Shown here: positions 7,790-15,439 of the stretch, piece after piece
Layout of the letters: each line of letters starts with the position of its first letter
How positions within the stretch are numbered: the first letter of the stretch is position 1
Source: an uncultured Christensenella sp.
GTDB taxonomy: Bacteria; Bacillota; Clostridia; Christensenellales; Borkfalkiaceae
Reading direction: 5' to 3'
Assembly (NCBI GenBank): GCA_910585785.1
Contig: CAJUEV010000006.1
Coordinates: forward strand, 1 to 64,000
DNA length: 64,000 nucleotides
The notes under the pieces: generated by a model
Told to the model about the DNA's origin: nothing
What the model saw: the letters and a program-made list of their open reading frames with translations, nothing else
Databases searched by the model: none
Position numbers and translations under genes: made by a program

Positions 7790-9898
7790 TTAAGAATTTT
7801 TCTTTGCTCTGTCGCCTATAACCTTGTCGGCAACGCTCTTGGGAACTTCCGCGTAATGGTCAAACTGCATAGAAAACTGTCCGCGTCCCTGCGTTCTCGA
7901 ACGGAGGTCGGTTGCATAACCGAACATTTCGGAAAGAGGAACTTCCGCGTCTACTACCTTCGCGCCCGCTCTGTCATCCGTGGAAACTATTGTTCCGCGG
8001 CGTGCGGTTACGTTGCCCATAATATCGCCGAAATAGTCGTCGGGAGTGATAACTTCAACCTTCATAATGGGTTCCAGAAGCACGGCTTTCGCTTTTGCCA
8101 TACCGTCCTTAAAGCCCATAGAGCCGGCAATCTGGAAAGCCATTTCCGAGGAGTCGACTTCGTGATAGCTTCCGTCGTATACCTGAATTTTGAAGTCTAC
8201 AACTTCATAACCTGCAAGGAAGCCGTTTTTAGCCGCGCCGCGAATACCCTTGTCGATAGCGGGAATATATTCTTTGGGAATAGAGCCGCCTACCGTAAGG
8301 TCTTCAAACGTGTAGCCCGAACCGGGTTCGCCGGGAATCATATGAAGTTTGCAATGTCCGTACTGTCCTTTACCGCCCGACTGACGCTTGTACATACCTT
8401 CGCAATCGACAGCCTGACGAATGGTTTCGCGGTAAGCAACCTGAGGCGCGCCCACGTTTGCTTCAACCTTAAATTCGCGCAAAAGTCTGTCCACTATAAT
8501 GTCAAGGTGCAATTCGCCCATACCGGCAATAATTGTCTGTCCGGTTTCCTGGTCGGTATAAGTTTTGAAAGTGGGGTCTTCTTCGGCGAGTTTAATAAGC
8601 GCCAAAGTCATTTTTTCCTGTCCCGCCTTCGTCTTAGGCTCGATTGAAAGTTGAATAACGGGGTCGGAGAACGTCATTTGTTCAAGAACTATGGGGTGCT
8701 TCTCGTCGCAAAGCGTATCGCCCGTAGTGGTATCTTTAAGTCCGACTATCGCGCAAATGTCGCCCGAATAAATTTTGGGTATTTCCATACGGCTGTTAGC
8801 GTGCATCTGCACCAAACGGCCTACGCGCTCTTTCTTTCCCTTAGTGGAGTTATAAACGTACGAACCCGCGTCCAGAACGCCGGAGTATGCTCTGAAATAC
8901 GCAAGACGGCCCACAAACGGGTCGGTAGCGATTTTGAAAGCAAGTCCCGCAAAAGGCTCGTCGTCGGAAGTTTTTCTTTCTTCCTCGGCGCCCGTATCGG
9001 GGTTTACGCCCTTAACGTGCGCAACGTCCACGGGTGAAGGCAAAAAGTCGATAACCGCGTCCAAAAGCATCTGAACGCCCTTGTTTTTATAGGACGAACC
9101 GCACAAAACGGGGGTGCACTTCATACCTATGGTCGCCTTGCGAAGTCCTTTACGGATTTCGTCGGGAGTAAGTTCCATAGTTTCAAGGAACTTTTCCATA
9201 AGTTCGTCGTCGCCTTCCGCCGCCGCTTCCATAACCGCCATATGCGCTTCTTCCGCAGCAGCCACCATATCGGCGGGAATGGCGTCGGTATGATATTTTT
9301 TACCGTCGTCGCTGTCGTAAATTTCCGCGTTCATTTCGATAAGGTCTACTATTCCGCGGAAGGTATCTTCCTTGCCTATGGGCAACTCGATGGGTACGGG
9401 ATTTGCGTTAAGTCTTTCGCGCATCATCTGCACCGCGCGGGCAAAGTTAGCGCCGTTTATATCCATTTTGTTGACGTACGCAATACGGGGAACATGATAT
9501 TTGTCCGCCTGACGCCAAACCGTTTCGGACTGGGGCTCTACGCCGCCTTTCGCGCAAAACGTCGCCACCGCGCCGTCCAAAACGCGCAACGAACGCTCTA
9601 CTTCTACGGTAAAGTCAACGTGTCCCGGAGTGTCTATAATGTTTATACGGCACTCGTCCTTCTGCGTTTGTCCGCTTCTTGTCCAATGGCAGGTAGTAGC
9701 GGCGGAAGTAATGGTAATTCCGCGTTCCTGTTCCTGTATCATCCAGTCCATAGTTGCAGAGCCGTCGTGGGTTTCGCCTATCTTATGGTTTATACCGGTG
9801 TAAAACAGAATACGTTCGGTAGTGGTTGTTTTACCGGCGTCTATGTGCGCCATAATACCGATGTTTCTGGTATGCAATAAATCGTAATCTCTCGCCAT
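7790..9898 (-). CDS. fusA: Elongation factor G
   Basis: Ribosomal translocase GTPase of 702 residues. Seen: HIDAGKTTTTERILFYTG (P-loop), switch region ERGITITSAATT, DTPGHVDF, NKMD, and C-terminal domains IV and V (GSYHEVDSSEMAF; FGYATDLRSRTQGRG). It starts at 9898 with an AGGGAAGA ribosome binding site and lies 16 bp after rpsG, so the two are co-transcribed. Length and motifs indicate a canonical factor rather than a tetracycline-protection paralogue. Confidence 0.98.
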   Translation of the reverse strand: MARDYDLLHTRNIGIMAHIDAGKTTTTERILFYTGINHKIGETHDGSATMDWMIQEQERGITITSAATTCHWTRSGQTQKDECRINIIDTPGHVDFTVEVERSLRVLDGAVATFCAKGGVEPQSETVWRQADKYHVPRIAYVNKMDINGANFARAVQMMRERLNANPVPIELPIGKEDTFRGIVDLIEMNAEIYDSDDGKKYHTDAIPADMVAAAEEAHMAVMEAAAEGDDELMEKFLETMELTPDEIRKGLRKATIGMKCTPVLCGSSYKNKGVQMLLDAVIDFLPSPVDVAHVKGVNPDTGAEEERKTSDDEPFAGLAFKIATDPFVGRLAYFRAYSGVLDAGSYVYNSTKGKKERVGRLVQMHANSRMEIPKIYSGDICAIVGLKDTTTGDTLCDEKHPIVLEQMTFSDPVIQLSIEPKTKAGQEKMTLALIKLAEEDPTFKTYTDQETGQTIIAGMGELHLDIIVDRLLREFKVEANVGAPQVAYRETIRQAVDCEGMYKRQSGGKGQYGHCKLHMIPGEPGSGYTFEDLTVGGSIPKEYIPAIDKGIRGAAKNGFLAGYEVVDFKIQVYDGSYHEVDSSEMAFQIAGSMGFKDGMAKAKAVLLEPIMKVEVITPDDYFGDIMGNVTARRGTIVSTDDRAGAKVVDAEVPLSEMFGYATDLRSRTQGRGQFSMQFDHYAEVPKSVADKVIGDRAKKNS

Positions 9899-9914
9899 AA
9901 TCTTCCCTCAAATC

Positions 9915-10385
9915 TTAATATCTGAAATGAGCAAACGCCTTGTTGGCTTCCGCCATTCTGTGCGTATCTTCCTTCTTTTTAACCGCGCCGCCCGTGTTGT
10001 TGTAAGCGTCCATAAGTTCCGCGGCAAGTTTTTGCGCGGTTTCGCGTTCGCTTCTTTTACGGGTTGCGATAACAAGCCAGCGTATAGCCAGCGTCTGACG
10101 TCTTTCGGGTCTGATTTCGATGGGCACCTGATAGTTTGCACCGCCTACTCTCCTCGCCTTTACTTCAAGAACGGGCATAATGTTGTTCATAGCCTGTTCA
10201 AAAATTTCCATAGCGTCTTTGCCGAGCTTGTTGCTCATAATTTCAAAAGCGCCGTAAACTATATTTTGTGCCGTACCGCGCTTACCGTCGTACATAATCT
10301 GGTTGACAAGTTTTGTTACAACCTTCGAATTGTACACGGGGTCGGGTAATACGTCCCTTTTGGGAACTCCGCCTCTCCTGGGCAT
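9915..10385 (-). CDS. rpsG: 30S ribosomal protein S7
   Basis: Small-subunit head protein and 3' domain assembly initiator, 156 residues. It begins MPRRGGVPKRDVLPD and contains VNQIMYDGKRGTAQ and ARRVGGANYQVPIEI, typical of S7. The start at 10385 has a perfect GGAGGA ribosome binding site; an upstream in-frame extension to 10409 is not supported. It is second in the str cluster but separated from rpsL by 474 bp, an unusually large gap. Confidence 0.97.
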   Translation of the reverse strand: MPRRGGVPKRDVLPDPVYNSKVVTKLVNQIMYDGKRGTAQNIVYGAFEIMSNKLGKDAMEIFEQAMNNIMPVLEVKARRVGGANYQVPIEIRPERRQTLAIRWLVIATRKRSERETAQKLAAELMDAYNNTGGAVKKKEDTHRMAEANKAFAHFRY

Positions 10386-10859
10386 AAAATCCTCCTTCCA
10401 ATTTCGCAAAAAACTTAAATTTTACGATTTTTGCGATTTTGCTGCCGCCGTAAAAACGCCTTACGCGCTGAATAATCCGCGCTTGCGCTTTTCCGAAGCA
10501 AATAATTTTAAATTTTTATTTAATTGTTTTTTAAGGGATTTACCTTAAATAAGCTATTGCTTGCTTCGCCGCTTAACGCCGTGCGCAAAGCAATTTGCAA
10601 AACGCAAAACGAAGTAGCAAACCTTCTCCGCCCGACTTGAAAACACAACGCGAAAAGCAGTTTTTCAATTCGGGACGAATACTGCCTACTTTTATCTCGG
10701 CAAGGGTTCAAAGTATTCCGAAATCAAGTAGCGTATTTTAAATTTTTAAAAGTTGTAAGAATTAACGTCTTCGCAAGCTTAATCAAACTCACCTTGCACC
10801 TCTCATACCTACTCAACGGTACGCATAAACGGCGGCAAGTCAAGGCTTTGCGGCAAAAA
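10386..10859 (-). other. 474-bp non-coding interval between rpsL and rpsG
   Basis: In most Firmicutes rpsL and rpsG are tens of bases apart. Here no coding frame with homology is visible on either strand, and no tRNA-like cloverleaf or clear terminator was found. The interval has many GCAAAACG-like words. It may hold an rpsG leader, promoter or ribosomal-protein control element, but nothing specific is recognised. Confidence 0.4.
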
Positions 10860-11234
10860 TTAATTCTTGGGTTTTTTAGCGCCGTAACGGCTTCTCGCCT
10901 GCATACGTTTGGAAACGCCTGCGGTATCGAGCGCGCCGCGAACTATATGATAACGAACGCCGGGCAAGTCTTTAACACGTCCGCCTCTGATGAGAACGGA
11001 TGAGTGTTCCTGCAAGTTGTGTCCTTCGCCGGGAATGTATACGGTACCTTCCTGCTTGTTGGTAAGGCGCACTCTCGCAATCTTTCTTATTGCCGAGTTA
11101 GGCTTTTTGGGCGTAGTCGTGGTAACCGAAAGGCACACGCCGCGCTTTTGAGGGCAGTTGTCCAAAATGGGGGACTTGCTCTTGTAAACCTGCTTTTCTC
11201 TGCCGTGTCTTATAAGCTGATTGATAGTGGGCAT
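10860..11234 (-). CDS. rpsL: 30S ribosomal protein S12
   Basis: Decoding-centre protein, 124 residues, near the usual 123-140. Seen: MPTINQLIRHGR start, CPQKRGVCLSVTTTTPKKPNSA with the streptomycin-region Lys (KKPNSAIRK), and GVRYHIVRGALDT. The second hotspot reads LPGVRY within GGRVKDLPGV. The ribosome binding site is AAGGAGGT. It is the first gene of the str cluster, transcribed leftward from the region between 11235 and 11507. Confidence 0.97.
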   Translation of the reverse strand: MPTINQLIRHGREKQVYKSKSPILDNCPQKRGVCLSVTTTTPKKPNSAIRKIARVRLTNKQEGTVYIPGEGHNLQEHSSVLIRGGRVKDLPGVRYHIVRGALDTAGVSKRMQARSRYGAKKPKN

Positions 11235-11507
11235 TTTTTACCTCCTTGATTTTTTCGGAATATATCGCCCTTTACGTTTACCCTTAAAAACGGTCGGGGG
11301 ATTAACAAATTTATAAACCGTAAAAAATTACGGTTTTGCAAAAATCTTACCGCGGTTTTAAAGTTTTTTTATATATTATATAGAAAAACGCCCGCAAGCC
11401 GTTTGCATAGTTGTCCATACTAAACGTGCAAACGCTATTTTATCAAAGTATTTCAAAGTTGTCAAACGTTTTACAAGTCGATTTTTTGTCTTAAAACACC
11501 GAATTTG

Positions 11508-12425
11508 TCAATAATCTTCGTCAAAACGGTGTTTTACGCCCTGCTTATCCTTGTAGGCGATAACGCTTTTCAGGCTTACGTTTTCCACGCTGCGGAAAAT
11601 ATTTTGCTCTATCCCGCCTTCCTCCGCTTCAAGCCGCTTTATCAATTCCTTCACTTTAAGGCGCTTGCCTGCGTCCGAACAGTTTTTGGCGGCTTTTTCG
11701 GTAAACTTGCAGGCGCAACTTAAAAATTCAAGCCCGTTTGCGTCCCGCCATTGCTTTATGTGCTCCTCTCGTATAAGGTACATCGGACGTATCAACTCCA
11801 TCCCTTCAAAGTTGGCGCTTTTAAGTTTGGGCATCATCGTCTGGATTTGCCCGCCGTAAAGCATACCCATAAGCACGGTTTCTATTACGTCGTCGTAATG
11901 GTGCCCCAGCGCAATTTTGTTGCACCCCAAATCCTTAGCAGCGTGATAAAGGTGCCCGCGCCGCATTCTGGCGCATATATAGCAAGGCGACTTTTCTATT
12001 TCGAATACGCTCTCGAAAATATCCGTTTCAAAAACGGTGACGGGGATATTTAAAAGCGCGGCGTTTTTTTCTATTCTTTCGCGGTTAATCGGGCTATATC
12101 CCGGGTCCATTACCAAAAAAACAAGTTCAAACGGAAATTTGTTGTGCCTTTTCAATTCCTGAAAAAGTTTCGCCATAACGAAGGAGTCCTTTCCGCCCGA
12201 CATACAAACCGCTATTTTGTCCCCTTCGCTAATAAGGTTATATTCCGTTATCGCTTTTGCAAACCGCGAAAACAGTTTTTTGCGGAACCGCTTGCGCAGG
12301 CTTTCTTCCGCCCTTTTTGCCGTATCTTCTTCCGCAAAAGCGCCTTCGTTGCCGCATATATCGGGGGATATGCGGTTTTCGTCGCCGCAATCTGCGGCTG
12401 TTTTGCTGTTGGTGTCCTTTTCCAT
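11508..12425 (-). CDS. TtcA-family tRNA 2-thiolation enzyme (PP-loop ATPase)
   Basis: An adenylating PP-loop enzyme of the TtcA/TtuA group, which thiolate tRNA using an iron-sulfur cluster; 305 residues. Seen: PP-loop CMSGGKDSFVMA at about residues 74-85, the paired cysteines in SPCYICARMRRG, the later CACKF and KNC cysteines, and GHHYDDVIETVLMG. The first about 45 residues are acidic and not conserved. No later Met or TTG/GTG precedes the PP-loop, so the ATG at 12425 must be the start although it lacks a ribosome binding site. A perfect TTGACA-N17-TATAAT promoter ends 7 bp before it, implying a leaderless mRNA. The exact tRNA position modified cannot be read. Confidence 0.85.
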   Translation of the reverse strand: MEKDTNSKTAADCGDENRISPDICGNEGAFAEEDTAKRAEESLRKRFRKKLFSRFAKAITEYNLISEGDKIAVCMSGGKDSFVMAKLFQELKRHNKFPFELVFLVMDPGYSPINRERIEKNAALLNIPVTVFETDIFESVFEIEKSPCYICARMRRGHLYHAAKDLGCNKIALGHHYDDVIETVLMGMLYGGQIQTMMPKLKSANFEGMELIRPMYLIREEHIKQWRDANGLEFLSCACKFTEKAAKNCSDAGKRLKVKELIKRLEAEEGGIEQNIFRSVENVSLKSVIAYKDKQGVKHRFDEDY

Positions 12426-12432
12426 AAGTCAA

Positions 12433-12461
12433 ATTATATAATTAAAAAAAGCGGCTGTCAA
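12433..12461 (-). promoter_or_regulatory. Consensus promoter of the TtcA-like gene, leaderless
   Basis: Minus strand: TTGACA (12456-12461), 17-bp spacer, TATAAT (12433-12438), then 7 bp to the ATG at 12425. Transcription should begin at the start codon. Confidence 0.7.
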
Positions 12462-12513
12462 GTTTTATAGCCTTGACTTGCCGTCGCCGTCAGTGCGCAA
12501 AAATTATAGCGAC

Positions 12514-12556
12514 AAAAAGCCCCCTCCGCGCAACTTTAAAAGCGCGTGGCGGGGGC
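12514..12556 (-). terminator. Terminator of the 12600-13040 gene
   Basis: GC-rich stem (GCCCCCTCCGCGC at 12519-12531 with GCGCGTGGCGGGGGC at 12542-12556, imperfect), followed on the minus strand by TTTTT. Confidence 0.7.
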
Positions 12557-12599
12557 CCGCAATACTGTCGGTTATTTTTTGTTCAAGGCAAATTAAAAA

Positions 12600-13040
12600 T
12601 TAAAGAAAAGTTTTAAGTTTCTTTTCAAAACCTTCTTCAAGGTCGATAAGTTCGGTAAGAAGTTTTTTCACTTCTGCGTCCATTATCTTTTCGCCGTCCG
12701 TAAGCGAAGTTCTAAGCGAAGTTATTCCCTGCACCGTACCTTTAAGCATCATCTGCGCAACGTTCTGCGCCGAGTTGTCCGTGGCGGTGCCCATTTTAAT
12801 GGCGCTCCACATCATCGCCTTTTTGACGGGGCTGGGTTCTTTAAGTTCAAGACTGTATTTGCGCGCAAGATTAGCCGCCTCGCTGCAAATCCTCTCATAC
12901 TCCTCGTGCTCGCGCATAATTTCTTCCTTTATATCCTCGTCGTCTATTTCGGGCATAATGTCGGCTATGCTCGTAAGACCGAGTTGCGCGTTGCGGTAAA
13001 TTTCAGCCAGAATTTCGCTGTCTTTTTTAAGTTCTCCCAT
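12600..13040 (-). CDS. Helical-bundle protein of unknown function (146 aa)
   Basis: The product is predicted to be all-helical, with a ferritin-like or DUF2383-like feel but no assured family. Segments seen: LAEIYRNAQLGLTSIADI, an acidic stretch IDDEDIKEEIMREHEEYE with E..H spacing that could be metal ligands, KKAMMWSAIKMGTATDN, and a long C-terminal amphipathic helix. It has no signal peptide. ATG 13040 has a GGAGA-type ribosome binding site; an in-frame extension to 13079 is not supported. It is a single-gene transcript with its own terminator, divergent from rplU. Confidence 0.6.
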   Translation of the reverse strand: MGELKKDSEILAEIYRNAQLGLTSIADIMPEIDDEDIKEEIMREHEEYERICSEAANLARKYSLELKEPSPVKKAMMWSAIKMGTATDNSAQNVAQMMLKGTVQGITSLRTSLTDGEKIMDAEVKKLLTELIDLEEGFEKKLKTFL

Positions 13041-13105
13041 AAAAGTCTCCTCTATAAAAACAGTTTGCGCCGCATACAAAATTTTATACGCGGATATAAA
13101 AACAG

Positions 13106-13133
13106 TTGACTTAACGCCCGCGTTATGTTAAAT
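13106..13133 (+). promoter_or_regulatory. rplU-rpmA promoter
   Basis: TTGACT (13106-13111), 16-bp spacer, TTAAAT (13128-13133), followed by an approximately 100-nt leader. Confidence 0.5.
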
Positions 13134-13134
13134 T

Positions 13135-13239
13135 AGTTGTCGAGCCGCTCGGAACGGGCTTTTTTAAGTATGCTTTAAGCGTCGCCCGCACCTTTCGGGT
13201 AAAAATTCCGGCGAGACTGGTTAGAGGAGGTAAACATTT
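13135..13239 (+). promoter_or_regulatory. Leader RNA of rplU, possible L21 leader with attenuator
   Basis: The leader contains a small hairpin (AGCC...GGCT near 13142-13160) followed by TTTTTT, then a second region ending in AGAGGAGG. Position and layout fit the ribosomal protein L21 leader class known from low-GC Firmicutes, in which the protein represses its own operon. The assignment is by position and hairpin only. Confidence 0.4.
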
Positions 13240-13647
13240 ATGTACGCTATTTTTGAAAACGGCAGCAAACAGTATAAAGTTTGCGTGGGCGACCTTTTGA
13301 AGGTTGAAAAACTGAACGCCGAGGTGGGTTCTTCCGTAGAATTCCCCGTCGTCCTTACTGCGGACGAAAAGGGAATTGCAGCGGGAGCGGACGTCAAGGA
13401 CGTTAAAGTAACTGCGGAAGTAGTTTCTCACGGCAAGGACAAGAAGATTATCGTCTTCAAGTACAAAGCCAAGAAAAACGAAAGAAAGAAGCAGGGACAC
13501 AGACAGCCCTACACCCAGATTAAAGTTACGGCGATAGGCGCGGCGGCTGCTAAACCCGCGGCAAAAAAGACTGCGGCAAAGAAAACCGCTAAAAAGACCG
13601 TAACTGCGAAAACCGAAGCGACGGAAACGACCGCTGCGGCAGAGTAA
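13240..13647 (+). CDS. rplU: 50S ribosomal protein L21 with Ala/Lys-rich tail
   Basis: 23S rRNA-binding large-subunit protein. The core (residues 1 to about 103) is typical: MYAIFENGSKQYKV start, VVSHGKDKKIIVFKYKAKK and QGHRQPYTQIKV. Total length is 135 residues, because about 30 extra C-terminal residues form an Ala/Lys/Thr-rich tail of KKTA-type repeats. Such tails occur in some bacterial L21 proteins and probably bind RNA. The start is preceded by AGAGGAGG. rpmA follows 21 bp later; the usual small protease gene (prp) between them is missing. Confidence 0.95.
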   Translation: MYAIFENGSKQYKVCVGDLLKVEKLNAEVGSSVEFPVVLTADEKGIAAGADVKDVKVTAEVVSHGKDKKIIVFKYKAKKNERKKQGHRQPYTQIKVTAIGAAAAKPAAKKTAAKKTAKKTVTAKTEATETTAAAE

Positions 13648-13668
13648 TTTTCAGGAGGAATAAAGAAA

Positions 13669-13947
13669 ATGATATTTTTAAGTTTATTCGCCCATAAAAA
13701 AGGTACCGGTTCTTCACACAACGGCAGAGACAGTAATCCCAAAATGTTGGGTGTTAAACGCGCGGACGGACAGTTTGTGCTGGCGGGAAATATTCTTGTA
13801 AGACAGCGCGGCACCAAGTTCAAGCCCGGCAACAACGTTGGCATAGGCAAAGACGACACGTTGTTTGCGCTTGTCGACGGCACCGTAAAGTTTGAAAGAG
13901 TGGGCAAAGACGGCAAGCAGGTTTCAATTTATCCCGTTGCCGAATAA
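13669..13947 (+). CDS. rpmA: 50S ribosomal protein L27 with cleavable N-terminus
   Basis: Large-subunit protein reaching the peptidyl-transferase centre; 92 residues. The N-terminus is MIFLSLFAHKKGTGSS, so the mature protein would begin within AHKKG after removal of the first residues. This is the Firmicutes arrangement in which the Prp protease cleaves after a hydrophobic-Phe motif. GRDSNPKMLGVK and GNILVRQRGTKF are typical L27 sequence. It is co-transcribed with rplU. Because prp is not between the two genes, the protease must be encoded elsewhere if processing occurs. Confidence 0.95.
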   Translation: MIFLSLFAHKKGTGSSHNGRDSNPKMLGVKRADGQFVLAGNILVRQRGTKFKPGNNVGIGKDDTLFALVDGTVKFERVGKDGKQVSIYPVAE

Positions 13948-13954
13948 AAAAGTA

Positions 13955-13984
13955 AAAACGAGAACTTTGGTAAGTTCTCGTTTT
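13955..13984 (+). terminator. Terminator of rplU-rpmA
   Basis: Stem AAAACGAGAACTT (13955-13967) with AAGTTCTCGTTTT (13972-13984) and a T-rich tail. Confidence 0.8.
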
Positions 13985-14006
13985 ATATTTATATAAGGAG
14001 TAGACG

Positions 14007-14489
14007 TTGCTGCACGTATCCCCCCTCTGCGACAAAACGCAGGGCGCTTTTGAAAAACTTTTTACCGAATATTACCGCGAACTAGACTGCGGCGAAGACG
14101 TACCCCACCTTTTGGACGAGTATATTATACCGGACGTAAAAGCGGGGCTTATACGCATTGAACTTTTAAAAGACGGTGAAACGGACGCCGGATTTATAAT
14201 TTATCAGACGGACGACATAGGCAACGACTGGAACCTGCGCGAAGGTTGGGGCGACGTGCGCGAAATTTACGTTATCCCTTCCCTGCGCCGCAAAGGCTAC
14301 GGCAAATTTTTGCTTTATACCGCTGAAATGAGACTGCGCGAAGGCGGAACGGACAAAGCGTATTGTTTACCCGCGGAAGGGTGCGAGCAATTTTTTACCG
14401 CCTGCGGATATAAACGCGGCAATTTGTATAATGAAGATTTGGATTGCTTTGTTTACGAAAAAACCGACTTATCCAACAAATGCAAATAA
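14007..14489 (+). CDS. GNAT-family N-acetyltransferase
   Basis: A 160-residue acetyl-CoA-dependent acyltransferase. The acetyl-CoA loop is seen as IPSLRRKGYGKFLL (the R/Q-x-x-G-x-G/A pattern), preceded by the strand VREIYV, with a C-terminal ACGYKRG. The substrate is unknown. The start is TTG 14007 with an AAGGAG ribosome binding site 7 bp upstream; no nearer ATG keeps the domain complete. It lies just after the rpmA terminator and is closed by its own terminator. Confidence 0.85.
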   Translation: MLHVSPLCDKTQGAFEKLFTEYYRELDCGEDVPHLLDEYIIPDVKAGLIRIELLKDGETDAGFIIYQTDDIGNDWNLREGWGDVREIYVIPSLRRKGYGKFLLYTAEMRLREGGTDKAYCLPAEGCEQFFTACGYKRGNLYNEDLDCFVYEKTDLSNKCK

Positions 14490-14507
14490 ATAACGCAAAA
14501 ATATAAG

Positions 14508-14553
14508 CCCCCGCAAGCGAGCAAATAACGCGCTAGCTTGCGGGGGTATTTTT
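14508..14553. terminator. Bidirectional terminator
   Basis: Stem CCCCCGCAAGC (14508-14518) with GCTTGCGGGGG (14536-14546), then TATTTTTATTT. The minus strand is also T-rich beyond the stem. It serves the GNAT gene and the converging zinc-ribbon gene. Confidence 0.8.
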
Positions 14554-14566
14554 ATTTAAACAAAAC

Positions 14567-15322
14567 TTATAAATCTTTTATGTGCAAAACTGAGCCCAAC
14601 CCGCGGTATTTTGCAAAATAATTTACGCGCAACAAGTAAATTACAATAGACGAGCAAACGCAAACCGCCGCCAGCACGGCAAGCGCGACGGGACCTATCC
14701 CCACGGGCATACCGTATTTATACTTCAACGCCCAGATAAGCACGGCGTCCGCAACGGCAAACAATATATAAAATACTATAAAAACCGTTTCATAATTGCA
14801 GGAAGCGCCCACCGCCAACGATTGCAACTTCTTTGACAACAGTACGATAAGCCACGAAAACACAACTATCGCGCCGACTCCCGCCAAAAATACCATAACC
14901 GCGCTAGGTGTAAAAACAAAGTCGATATTTGAAAAAAAGTTTATTATCAGCCTTATAACAAACTCGTCCCTGCCCCAAAAATCGTCCTCATTTTTGCTGC
15001 GGAAGGCTTCGTCGGCAAATTTATAAACGCTTTGCCCGTAGCCCGCATTCAGCGAAAAAAACAACAGCACAAGCGCCACAAACGCGCCGAAAATAACCTT
15101 TAAACCGTATTTATAAATATTTCCTTTGCGCAAAACTTCGCGGTCAAAGTCGCCTAATTCCGCAGTCCGCCGCGCACCAAAACGTTTTATACGTTCATCC
15201 CTGCGAAACTGCTGTTTGCCACGTTCAAAATTATTTTTATCGACAAAGTCAAGTCTTTTGCCGCAATTTTTACAAAAGCGGTCGTATTCGTCAACTTCGT
15301 TTCCGCATTCGGGACACTTCAT
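14567..15322 (-). CDS. Zinc-ribbon membrane protein of unknown function
   Basis: A 251-residue protein with an N-terminal zinc ribbon (CPECGNEVDEYDRFCKNCG, residues 3-21) and then a basic linker. About four hydrophobic segments follow, near residues 73-93, 135-160, 172-195 and 205-228. This layout, a ribbon on the cytosolic side followed by a membrane domain, is common for uncharacterised Firmicutes membrane proteins. ATG 15322 has an AAGGAG ribosome binding site. It is monocistronic. No enzymatic motif is visible. Confidence 0.7.
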   Translation of the reverse strand: MKCPECGNEVDEYDRFCKNCGKRLDFVDKNNFERGKQQFRRDERIKRFGARRTAELGDFDREVLRKGNIYKYGLKVIFGAFVALVLLFFSLNAGYGQSVYKFADEAFRSKNEDDFWGRDEFVIRLIINFFSNIDFVFTPSAVMVFLAGVGAIVVFSWLIVLLSKKLQSLAVGASCNYETVFIVFYILFAVADAVLIWALKYKYGMPVGIGPVALAVLAAVCVCSSIVIYLLRVNYFAKYRGLGSVLHIKDL

Positions 15323-15396
15323 TTCAATTTCTCCTTCACTTTCATTATATCACGGGAGTAAAAACAATGCAACATTTTAAAAAATTTTTGGTTGAA

Positions 15397-15426
15397 AAGC
15401 CCCTCCGCAAGTTTGCGGAGGGGCTT
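15397..15426 (-). terminator. Terminator of the MerR-like gene
   Basis: Perfect 14-bp stem (AAGCCCCTCCGCAA at 15397-15410 with its complement at 15413-15426), followed on the minus strand by TTTTC. Confidence 0.7.
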
Positions 15427-15439
15427 ATTCGGCTTTAAC

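Noticed and set aside
10691..10710. T-loop-like word GGTTCAA in the rpsL-rpsG gap, considered as part of a tRNA
   Set aside because: No acceptor stem, anticodon arm or D-arm can be folded around it.
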